64,000 bases of DNA from positions 40,984 through 104,983 of the forward strand of contig NZ_JABFDI010000016.1 in the NCBI RefSeq assembly GCF_013403915.1, read 5' to 3'. This document shows, in pieces, positions 57,732 to 64,000 of this stretch. Both the position numbers and the translations under genes were made by a program. The notes beneath the pieces are model-generated. The model was not told the origin of the DNA. It worked only from the letters and a program-made list of their open reading frames with translations, and did not search any database. Origin of the DNA: Winogradskyella pacifica (lineage in GTDB: Bacteria; Bacteroidota; Bacteroidia; Flavobacteriales; Flavobacteriaceae). The stretch's first letter is position 1. Each line of letters begins with the position of its first letter.

Positions 57732-57778
57732 CTAAGGTACTTTGGAACATCGTGGTTTTTATCACTGAAACTAGTGAT
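57732..57778 (-). promoter_or_regulatory. Cluster promoter A, perfect dyad
   Basis: The perfect dyad ATCACTAGTTTCAGTGAT (minus strand, 57778-57761) starts 39 bp before the -7-like box TACCTTAG (plus 57732-57739, one mismatch). Confidence 0.65.
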
Positions 57779-57799
57779 TTTGTAAAAGGAAATACCTGT

Positions 57800-58216
57800 T
57801 TAATCGTTAATCTTGTTATTTAAAGTACGTTCTAATAACGGAAATTGCTTAGCTTCAATCTGACTAACAAGACATTTAATTTTCTTTTCTTTTCCGTCTG
57901 GATTCTCATACGTAATCACGATGACTTTTTTTTCAACCGCAAAAGATTTAAGTGCGCTATAAGGCACCGTTGTTTTACCTATAACTCCTGGTTGAAACAC
58001 AAAATGGGTCTCAAAAAAAATGAAAACTTTAAGCTTTTTATTAAAGGCATAGAGACCAAAAAATAGGATAGCACCGACTAAAGGAATCACTGATTCTATA
58101 GATATATCTTGTAGGGAAATTAGGCAAAGCCCTATCATAAATAGTGCAAAAACTAAAGGTTTATATTTTGCTTTGGAACTTAATTCAATCCCAGAGTCGT
58201 TGTCTGTTTTGGTCAT
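57800..58216 (-). CDS. Small two-TM protein with PH-like domain
   Basis: 138 residues. Two adjacent hydrophobic segments (about 20-36 and 43-59) are followed by a soluble beta-rich domain (FIFFETHFVFQPGVIGKTTVPYSALKSFAVEKKVIVITYE) like bacterial PH domains of YcxB type. It is probably anchored in the cytoplasmic membrane with the domain inside. It lies 60 bp downstream of the PurA-like gene and 91 bp before the SMI1/KNR4 gene. No cluster dyad is at its start, so it belongs to the upstream operon. Confidence 0.65.
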   Translation of the reverse strand: MTKTDNDSGIELSSKAKYKPLVFALFMIGLCLISLQDISIESVIPLVGAILFFGLYAFNKKLKVFIFFETHFVFQPGVIGKTTVPYSALKSFAVEKKVIVITYENPDGKEKKIKCLVSQIEAKQFPLLERTLNNKIND

Positions 58217-58276
58217 AATAAATTTTAGTGTTTTTTCCTGAAATCATTTAACGTTGTGCTGAATTCTTTAAACCCT

Positions 58277-59410
58277 TTAGTCTAACAGCTTCTGTATACA
58301 TTCGCGTCTAGGGCCATAACTTCCATACACCGTGTTGAATTTAAAATCTAATTTTTGAAGCAAATTAGCATAAGAAAAATGAGGCAATTGATCTAAACAC
58401 GTTATTACAAGATGTTTGTGGCTGTGCAAATCTTGATGATGAATGGCATCACAACTTAAAGCATAATTCAGTAATTCGAGATCTAAAGCTTGTGTTCTAA
58501 ATACGCCTTGAAACTCGTTAGTCACATTCGCTTCATTTTCATTATTCTGAAGGGTTACAGGTTCCGTTTCAGCCATCGGGCCGTTGCCGTGACGGGTTTG
58601 ATAACAACGGATGACATAAAAAATATCAATATCTGAAATCGTTTTTAAATGTGTTTTTATTAGCTGAATCGCATTTTTTGAAGAGGTATAACTCCAGGTG
58701 GTATGCGGATGAAAACCGTGTTGGGTGTCTAATAAAATCCCCTGACTGCCTTCAAAAATAAAATGCTCGAATTTGTCTTCTAAATCAGATAATGAGGCTA
58801 CACTATAGAATTTCTGAATTGCCAAACAACTGTCTATAAAATAATCTTCGTTATAGTCTTTGAGCTCGTTTTTATAATAATCTTGTATTTCTGTTGGTTG
58901 ACTTTTTAAACAAGTTTCGTAGTAGTTTTTAATACTTTTTAAACGTTGTTTTACCACCCACTTAAACTGTAAATCGTTGGCGTAAAAGAAAATTTCAGCT
59001 TTATTTCTCGCAATGGTCGTTCCGAAACCCAAACCGCAAGAGCCGTGATGCTGTAGCTTTTCTAAAGCCCGATTATAGGCAATATCGTAAATGGTAGTAA
59101 TCATCGCTAAAGGATGACAATACAGTCTAGGTTCATAGTTTTTTAGAAATTCCCCTTCATTTAAAATAGCAGGAGGAAAAAGCGTGGTGTACTCCGAATA
59201 ATAAGTAGGCACGCCCAAAAACGTTCCCGAACCAAAATTACTAAAGGTGTGGGTTTGCGCTTCCGTACTAACGGTATGCCCAATTTGATGGCCTCCAGAA
59301 AACCGAACTACAAGACTCTGTTCAGGATGTTGCGATGCCAAAAAATCGGTCGTTAATCCTTTTCCAGCATCACCAAATCCTAAATCTATAACTAAGCTAC
59401 ACTTTGGCAT
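58277..59410 (-). CDS. Divergent adenylosuccinate-synthetase paralogue
   Basis: 377 residues, about 50 shorter than PurA. Kept features: P-loop-like LGFGDAGKG with catalytic Asp14 (E. coli Asp13), GHT with His45 (E. coli His41), FEGSQGILLD (219-228), TRHGNGP (272-278), Asp340 of the guanine motif, and the GTP loop SYGPRR (364-369). Changed: the Glu after the catalytic Asp is Ala15, and the aspartate-binding loop TGRxRR is replaced by EFQGVFR (299-305), so only one Arg remains. It probably uses GTP and a purine nucleotide but may attach another ligand than aspartate (inference). It starts directly after the stop of the VWA gene. Confidence 0.82.
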   Translation of the reverse strand: MPKCSLVIDLGFGDAGKGLTTDFLASQHPEQSLVVRFSGGHQIGHTVSTEAQTHTFSNFGSGTFLGVPTYYSEYTTLFPPAILNEGEFLKNYEPRLYCHPLAMITTIYDIAYNRALEKLQHHGSCGLGFGTTIARNKAEIFFYANDLQFKWVVKQRLKSIKNYYETCLKSQPTEIQDYYKNELKDYNEDYFIDSCLAIQKFYSVASLSDLEDKFEHFIFEGSQGILLDTQHGFHPHTTWSYTSSKNAIQLIKTHLKTISDIDIFYVIRCYQTRHGNGPMAETEPVTLQNNENEANVTNEFQGVFRTQALDLELLNYALSCDAIHHQDLHSHKHLVITCLDQLPHFSYANLLQKLDFKFNTVYGSYGPRRECIQKLLD

Positions 59411-60277
59411 TTATAACATATTTTCTACATCTACAGAAGCACTTCCTGTAGTTGTATTTGTAGATGGTGTTGCATTAGGTTTATGGTTTTGAATCACCAC
59501 GTCTGCAATACGTTTGGCAACGGTTTTATAATCTGCAATTTCTAGGAAGTTATCTCCTAAAAGTGCTTTCCAATTTCCTTTACGACTTTCTTGTTTAGAC
59601 CATTCGTTATGTTCTAAATGCATATGAAAGACGTTGTATTTTTCTTGCGCTTCTTCAATAATCGCTTCCGTAGTAATGGTTGCAGCTTCATCGACACTGG
59701 TATAACGTTTAATGATTTCTGCAGGAATGGTAGGGAACATAGGTTCATCTCCAATGGTGAATAAAAAGCCTTTTTGTTGTCGCTTTTCCCAACAATCAAT
59801 CGCTGTATGTCTCGCCGCAAATAAATGCGCTAAGTTGTACCCTTCTTGATTGTTTCCGCCACCGCCACCTTCAAGATATACACGGGTTAACCAACGGTCT
59901 AGTAATTCTGCAGACGATTCAAATTGTCCTACTTGTAAAGGCGCTCTGTCGTATATAAAATCGCCAATACCTAAAAACAACACTTGCGGATCTTCAATTC
60001 CGGCTTCCATTAAAGAGCCAATTAAATCTGGTAAGGCTTCTTTAACGATATGTTCGGGTACAAAACCCATACTACCGGTAACATCTAAAGCTACAATTAT
60101 AGATACGGTTTCTGGATGTTCTTCAGAATCTCTAGATTCTCTTACAATCACCTCAGACGGATCCATTTCAGAATCTATTGCTCTAGATGTAAATATTTCT
60201 TCTCTAGACTTATTACTGTAGCCTTTAGATCGACGTAATTTTGCATACGCATCATGACTAAATCTTCCTCCTCCCAT
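59411..60277 (-). CDS. VWA-domain protein of the cluster
   Basis: 288 residues. After an N-terminal MGGGRFSHDAYAKL segment, a VWA domain has MIDAS residues in ALDVTGSMG (Asp65, Thr67, Ser69) and a later acidic GDEP (176-179). A glycine-rich loop YLEGGGGGNNQEGYNLA (134-150) is a family mark. A Thr/Ser-rich tail ends it. Proteins of this type, with the same MGGGR start, are known in many bacteria without assigned function. It is 2 bp from the coiled-coil gene and abuts the PurA-like gene, so the three probably form a complex. Confidence 0.82.
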   Translation of the reverse strand: MGGGRFSHDAYAKLRRSKGYSNKSREEIFTSRAIDSEMDPSEVIVRESRDSEEHPETVSIIVALDVTGSMGFVPEHIVKEALPDLIGSLMEAGIEDPQVLFLGIGDFIYDRAPLQVGQFESSAELLDRWLTRVYLEGGGGGNNQEGYNLAHLFAARHTAIDCWEKRQQKGFLFTIGDEPMFPTIPAEIIKRYTSVDEAATITTEAIIEEAQEKYNVFHMHLEHNEWSKQESRKGNWKALLGDNFLEIADYKTVAKRIADVVIQNHKPNATPSTNTTTGSASVDVENML

Positions 60278-60279
60278 AA

Positions 60280-60630
60280 TTACAGTTCGTTTATAGTTCC
60301 TCCAAATAAGTGCGTATAACGCTTTTTGGCTAATTCTAATTTAATTTCTAAGTTTCTAATCTTTACAGACATATCTAAATCTTTGGCCACATACTCTTTG
60401 GCGTCAAAATCGGATGCCAATACCAAACTATTCGCGTCTGTAGGACTCATATCTAGCATATTGTCTTGTTCGCGTTTTAAACGTTTTAATGCCAAGGCTA
60501 AATCTTCCGTTTCACGTTTGTACATCAATTGTGCATCTTCTGCAATAGCGTGAGCGCGGTCGTCTCTTATTTTATCGTTGTTGCGTTTTAAAGATTCTAA
60601 AAACGCAGCAGTTTTTGTGTTATCTTCCAT
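60280..60630 (-). CDS. Small coiled-coil protein, first gene of the operon
   Basis: 116 residues with no signal peptide. Mostly helical and charged: LESLKRNNDKIRDDRAHAIAED, ETEDLALALKRLKREQDNML, then a middle PTDANSLVLASD and a second helix VKIRNLEIKLELAKKRY. It probably forms a coiled-coil dimer with or next to the VWA protein, whose gene begins 2 bp downstream. No family recognised. It is driven by cluster promoter B. Confidence 0.7.
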   Translation of the reverse strand: MEDNTKTAAFLESLKRNNDKIRDDRAHAIAEDAQLMYKRETEDLALALKRLKREQDNMLDMSPTDANSLVLASDFDAKEYVAKDLDMSVKIRNLEIKLELAKKRYTHLFGGTINEL

Positions 60631-60645
60631 AAAAAAGGTTTTTTA

Positions 60646-60692
60646 CAAAGTTAGTGGGCGAGGGCTTGGTTTTTATCCCTGATAACAGTGAT
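60646..60692 (-). promoter_or_regulatory. Cluster promoter B
   Basis: On the minus strand ATCACTGTTATCAGGGAT (60692-60675) starts 39 bp before a perfect -7 box TAACTTTG (plus 60646-60653). It drives the 60.6-kb operon. Confidence 0.7.
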
Positions 60693-60724
60693 ATTAATTT
60701 GTGAGCAATACTTCTGAAGAAAAA

Positions 60725-60771
60725 ATCACGGAATACAGGCACTACTTATTTCAGTAAGCGACTTACTTTTG
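60725..60771 (+). promoter_or_regulatory. Cluster promoter G
   Basis: The half-site ATCACG starts at 60725, 39 bp before a perfect -7 box TACTTTTG (60764-60771). The second half AGGCAC is partial. It is back-to-back with promoter B. Confidence 0.6.
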
Positions 60772-60792
60772 AAAACGCTTAAAACCAAGTTT

Positions 60793-61698
60793 ATGATTGT
60801 ATTGCATTTATCGTCTAAAGGATTTCAAATTAATTCAGAAACCATCACATTTCCAGCATCTTTAACACAGTTAAAAGCATGTCTGAATGAAAATTACAGA
60901 ACTATAGAAGGAAAAAACACGACGGTTTTTACTTGGGACGATTTAGGAATATTAGCCTACTCTAAAAATGGAGAGGTGGTAGAGTCGTTAACGGTCGCTT
61001 TAGAATTGGAAGCTTATGAATTTAGTCCGAAGCAAACTTTTGACAGTATATTTTATTTTAACAATCAGGATATTGTACGTTATTATAAGTCGCATAAACA
61101 GCAACACGTTAAATTATTTAAAGGAGATAAAAGTGGTGCCTTGGTGGTCAATGACATAAGTGCTTGGTTTTCTGTAAGAAGAGAAAATATTAACGCTATT
61201 GAAATTAGTGAATACACACCTTATGTACGTGGATCAGGGATTCCTAAAGATAAATACAGCATTACATCGTTGGACGAGGAGGTTATTGAATTTATAGATT
61301 TCGGATTTAAATTATCGGTGATTGAAGAGTTGATGTATACGAAAGGCCTAATGGAACCCGTATTTGATTTGTATGAATTTGCAGATTGGTATCAAGGTCG
61401 TGAGATTGATATTGATGATGAAGGTTACGAAACTATTGCTGAAGTCACCCAATATTTTAAAGACCTACCCATACCAAAACGCTTGGCTTCCGAAATCACC
61501 GACTTTTACCAAGATGGCGGAAACGATATTTATATGAATTTATCTCCATTTTCGGGTGGTGCTGTCGACTATTGGGATATTGAAACCGCTATTGATGCCA
61601 AACAATTTCCGAACCTAAAAAAAGTAACTTTATGTTATGCTACAGATAAAGCTTATGATGAATTTGAAGAAATGGGCATTGAAACGGAATGGCTTTGA
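60793..61698 (+). CDS. DUF6892-like protein
   Basis: A TTG at 60769 lies inside the -7 box of promoter G, so the ATG at 60793 is the sensible start (301 residues). The N-terminal half has a small beta domain with FTWDDLGILAYSKNGEV. The C-terminal half has the pattern FKLSVIEELMYTKGL, PVFDLYEFADWYQ, EIDIDDEGYETIAEVTQYFKDL and a final NLKKVTLCYATDKAYDEFEEMG typical of DUF6892-type proteins. Function unknown; such genes occur near toxin-immunity loci. A strong terminator follows. Confidence 0.7.
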   Translation: MIVLHLSSKGFQINSETITFPASLTQLKACLNENYRTIEGKNTTVFTWDDLGILAYSKNGEVVESLTVALELEAYEFSPKQTFDSIFYFNNQDIVRYYKSHKQQHVKLFKGDKSGALVVNDISAWFSVRRENINAIEISEYTPYVRGSGIPKDKYSITSLDEEVIEFIDFGFKLSVIEELMYTKGLMEPVFDLYEFADWYQGREIDIDDEGYETIAEVTQYFKDLPIPKRLASEITDFYQDGGNDIYMNLSPFSGGAVDYWDIETAIDAKQFPNLKKVTLCYATDKAYDEFEEMGIETEWL

Positions 61699-61720
61699 AA
61701 TAAAAGACAAAAACACAATT

Positions 61721-61748
61721 AAACACGCTAGATGAGCGTGTTTTTTTT
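61721..61748 (+). terminator. Terminator after the DUF6892-like gene
   Basis: The stem AAACACGCT / AGCGTGTTT with loop AGATG is followed by a T-run. It separates this gene from the next promoter. Confidence 0.9.
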
Positions 61749-61800
61749 ATGAGTTAAATTGAAGTGTTCTATAAAAACAAAAAAGATAGGGTTCTAAATT

Positions 61801-61847
61801 TTCACTAGTTTCAGGGATAAAATTATGAAAGCTAGATTCTAATTTTG
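61801..61847 (+). promoter_or_regulatory. Cluster promoter C
   Basis: TTCACTAGTTTCAGGGAT (61801-61818) starts 39 bp before a perfect -7 box TAATTTTG (61840-61847), upstream of the gene at 61874. Confidence 0.65.
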
Positions 61848-61873
61848 TCGTGTAAAAATAAAACAACGATATC

Positions 61874-62515
61874 ATGGGATTAACTATTTCAACAGGAATT
61901 TTAGCAGATTTTAAAGACAACGAACCAGAAGGTTACGAAGCTTATAAAGTGATTTTTGATAATATAAATATAATATTGACAGAAAATAATATAGAACCTT
62001 ACCAAGAACCAGATGCAATGGAAACAGAGCCCTTGCAATTTGGTGGTTTTCCTTATCGTTTTCTACATCATTTAAGACGTTTTTTAGCACATGCTTGGGA
62101 GAATGAAGATAATGACAATTGGGTACCAACACCTTTTTCTCCTGAGGAAGAGCCAGAAGGTGATGCTATTTTAGAAGATCATTACTCTTATATGTCTAGT
62201 CACCTGTTAACGCATTCAGATGCCGAAGGCTTTTATCTTCCTATAGAATTACCAGAGGTGCTTTTTGATACCGATGAAAATCCTGTTCCTGGTGCCATGA
62301 TTGGATCGTCTTATAGTCTTTTAAAAGAGTTAAAAAGTTTGACACCACATTTAGGTATCGGATTAGACGAAAATAACAGCATTACTAATGTCGATGAATT
62401 GAACACAATTATTAAAAATGAAAGTGATTTTTGGATAGAAATATTAGTGTGTGTTACGCTTATAGATGCTGCAAAATTTAGTATTAATAACCATACCGCT
62501 ATTCTTTTTAATTAA
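61874..62515 (+). CDS. Unknown 213-residue protein
   Basis: No signal peptide. It starts MGLTISTGILADFKDNEPEG, then a helical middle (YRFLHHLRRFLAHAWENE) and an acidic stretch, with a C-terminal helix ILVCVTLIDAAKFSINNH. The N-terminal pattern M-G-L-x-[IV]-x-x-G-x-L-A-D recurs in uncharacterised proteins of several phyla, but no function is known to me. It is controlled by promoter C and lies 57 bp before the next gene without a terminator, so the two are probably an operon. Confidence 0.65.
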   Translation: MGLTISTGILADFKDNEPEGYEAYKVIFDNINIILTENNIEPYQEPDAMETEPLQFGGFPYRFLHHLRRFLAHAWENEDNDNWVPTPFSPEEEPEGDAILEDHYSYMSSHLLTHSDAEGFYLPIELPEVLFDTDENPVPGAMIGSSYSLLKELKSLTPHLGIGLDENNSITNVDELNTIIKNESDFWIEILVCVTLIDAAKFSINNHTAILFN

Positions 62516-62572
62516 AACTGAGTCCTTTTTTAGTTTCAAATTCTTCCCAATACAAACCTTTAAATAGCACTC

Positions 62573-63829
62573 ATGAAATTAACAGATAACAATATAGAAA
62601 GCATTAAACAAGAATGGAATGCGTTGGGAAGCACCTATGCTACTGAAGTTAATACCATGGTGAAATTTGGTGATGCTTACGGTTGGGAAAACTGGAAAGG
62701 GGAGGAGCCTAAAGATGAAAGAAATCATTTGGCAGATGCTGTATATCAACTTTTAAAAGCAGCCAATACAAACCATACCGTTGACCAATTTAGAAACGAT
62801 TTTCCACCTGCACACACGCCATTTATCAAGTTTATGCAAGATCACGGGCAAAGTATTGAGCAATTACAGTTTATTGATGCACAGAAAATAGTCTTTGTTT
62901 TAGGCACTGCTTATCAAAAACGACAAGCCTATGTATTAACAGAGGATATAACGCTTAAGTTAGATGAATCTATTACAGCTATAGGTAAATCTAAACAACA
63001 GAATGTTTTTGCTATAGCTTCAAACAATACCATTATAACGACACAAGGTTGGGAGGGTGATATTATTGCAACTTTTAATTTAGATAAGTCAAAGAATATA
63101 GGGATTACAGAAATGATTCCTTTTAACGATGGCTTAAAAGTTCTATTAGTGTCCTCTGATGGAATTTTTATTATTTCTAGCGATGCTGAAAATAGGATTC
63201 ATCCTTTGCCAGATTTAGAAGATGACGAATGGGAACCTTACTTGGATATGGAAAATGCCACGCTGTCTAACGATAATAAATATATCGTTGTTGGCGATCA
63301 GTGTTGCGATCATAGAATTTTAGATCATAATGGTAATGAAATTGGTGAAGTTGGTCCACAATCTTCTTATCCAGATTTTTGTTTGTTTTCTATAGACGAT
63401 ACACAGTTAATTACCAATTCGTGTCATTTTTATAATGGAGTAACCATTGGAGTAGATACTTCAAATGTAAAAGACATTAATATAGTGGCTTACGAAGAAA
63501 GTGACGATTATACAACTATAGATGATGGCATGCGTGTGTATTGTGGTGTAGCAACTTCAAAATATTATATTTTAGGTGATGCCTTTGGGTATATAAAAGC
63601 GATTGACAAGCAAGGCCATTGCATTTGGAAATACTTTTTAGGATCTACAATTACAAGTATTACTATCTCTGAAGACGAAAATACTTTGTGGGTGGGTTCT
63701 GCTTCAGGCATGCTTCATAAACTACAATTAGATAAAGGTTTTAGAGATAGCCATTCTATAGGAACCGGTAACCATTATGAAGATTTTCGCCTGATTTTCT
63801 GGAAAGACGAACCTATAATGAAATGGTAA
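62573..63829 (+). CDS. Unknown beta-propeller-like protein
   Basis: 418 residues. A short helical N-terminus (about 1-95; NIESIKQEWNALGSTYATEVN) is followed by repeated four-stranded blade-like units: FIIDAQ-type strands, NIGITEMIPFNDGLKVLLVSSDGIFIIS, YIVVGDQCCDHRILDHNGN, KYYILGDAFGYIKAIDKQGHCIWKYF and TLWVGSASGMLHKLQL. This suggests a WD40/PQQ-like propeller. A Cys-Cys-Asp-His motif is near residue 244. No signal peptide. It is probably the protein-binding partner of the preceding gene product. Confidence 0.65.
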   Translation: MKLTDNNIESIKQEWNALGSTYATEVNTMVKFGDAYGWENWKGEEPKDERNHLADAVYQLLKAANTNHTVDQFRNDFPPAHTPFIKFMQDHGQSIEQLQFIDAQKIVFVLGTAYQKRQAYVLTEDITLKLDESITAIGKSKQQNVFAIASNNTIITTQGWEGDIIATFNLDKSKNIGITEMIPFNDGLKVLLVSSDGIFIISSDAENRIHPLPDLEDDEWEPYLDMENATLSNDNKYIVVGDQCCDHRILDHNGNEIGEVGPQSSYPDFCLFSIDDTQLITNSCHFYNGVTIGVDTSNVKDINIVAYEESDDYTTIDDGMRVYCGVATSKYYILGDAFGYIKAIDKQGHCIWKYFLGSTITSITISEDENTLWVGSASGMLHKLQLDKGFRDSHSIGTGNHYEDFRLIFWKDEPIMKW

Positions 63830-63925
63830 AATAGCAATTCTTAAACTCTTTAATTTATTTAAAGTAGAATTGAAATGATCTAATTAAAAATCATTTCACT
63901 CTGCATCAATATTTAGTAATAAGAG

Positions 63926-63960
63926 AGGTCGTCTAAAAACAATTTAGGCGACCTTTTAAT
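63926..63960 (+). terminator. Terminator at the end of the window
   Basis: AGGTCGTCTAAA / TTTAGGCGACCT with loop AACAA contains one G-T pair and is followed by a T-rich run. Confidence 0.8.
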
Positions 63961-64000
63961 TTTTAATCATGTTGGTTTTATTGTTAAGATACTTGATTAA

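Noticed and set aside
58217..58276. Copy of the cluster dyad before the two-TM gene
   Set aside because: GATTTCAGGAAAAAA resembles part of the motif, but it is too close to the start and has no matching -7 box at the fixed spacing.
62524..62572. Eighth copy of the cluster dyad before 62573
   Set aside because: TTAGTTTCA is shared with site C, but the left half is a T-run and no TAnnTTTG box stands 39 bp downstream.

Overview
The window is AT-rich and comes from a member of the Bacteroidota, most likely a marine Flavobacteriaceae. Pointers to this are the -7 promoter element TAnnTTTG in front of many genes, the lack of obvious Shine-Dalgarno sequences, surface lipoproteins with a Cys-Ser-Ser-Asp-Asp-Asp export signal, a type IX secretion C-terminal domain, and the sequences of GyrA, ClpC, GuaB and ThrA. 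Gene density is high and there is no complete tRNA or rRNA gene.

Layout. 1-0.8 kb: the end of an HMG-CoA lyase gene. 1.0-11.8 kb: an iron/heme acquisition and extracytosolic electron-transfer locus with a porin, an FMN-binding protein, a membrane protein, a HmuY-like surface lipoprotein with its TonB-dependent receptor, a DUF6607-like protein, an ankyrin protein, a DUF2271 protein and a PepSY-flavodoxin-reductase fusion. Two of its promoters carry the same operator-like inverted repeat. 11.9-13.4 kb: guaB. 13.5-16.3 kb: a siderophore-interacting-type flavoprotein, an NmrA-like reductase, a small zinc-ribbon protein and an AraC regulator. 16.4-19.2 kb: two thioredoxin-fold lipoproteins, a GIY-YIG protein, a GNAT remnant and a lipoprotein. 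19.2-24.5 kb: the threonine operon thrA-thrB-(four-helix-bundle gene)-thrC, preceded by a 33-residue Thr/Ile-rich leader peptide. 24.7-44.9 kb: ordinary core genes (nnr, a TlpA-like protein, hutH, clpC, gyrA, a TPR protein, an NlpC/P60 peptidase, a thiolase, a PgpH-like HD phosphohydrolase), then a T9SS-secreted Asp-box protein and a TPR-LuxR regulator.

45.3-63.9 kb is the accessory part. It starts at the 3' half of a tRNA-Arg(TCT)-like sequence, which looks like an attachment-site scar. It continues with a gene split by a classical -1 slippery site (A_AAA_AAG followed by a stop), an orphan TssD/Hcp-like tube protein, two uncharacterised proteins, a NarL-type response regulator with a TPR histidine kinase, and a long minus-strand gene run (60.6 to 48.6 kb). 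That run encodes a coiled-coil protein, a VWA protein, a divergent adenylosuccinate-synthetase paralogue, a two-TM protein, a SMI1/KNR4 protein, a large helical protein, a DUF1266-like protein, a TPR protein and the two-component system. Three more uncharacterised genes lie on the plus strand.

The main discovery is regulatory. Seven promoters in this accessory region, and none of the five others I checked, have an 18-bp dyad resembling ATCACT-N6-AGTGAT whose first base lies exactly 39 bp upstream of the first base of the TAnnTTTG -7 element. This is the position expected for a class II activator. It ties the frameshift/TssD genes, the VWA/PurA-like operon and the flanking unknown genes into one candidate regulon, plausibly controlled by the encoded response regulator. 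I read this as a co-regulated, previously undescribed gene system of unknown function.
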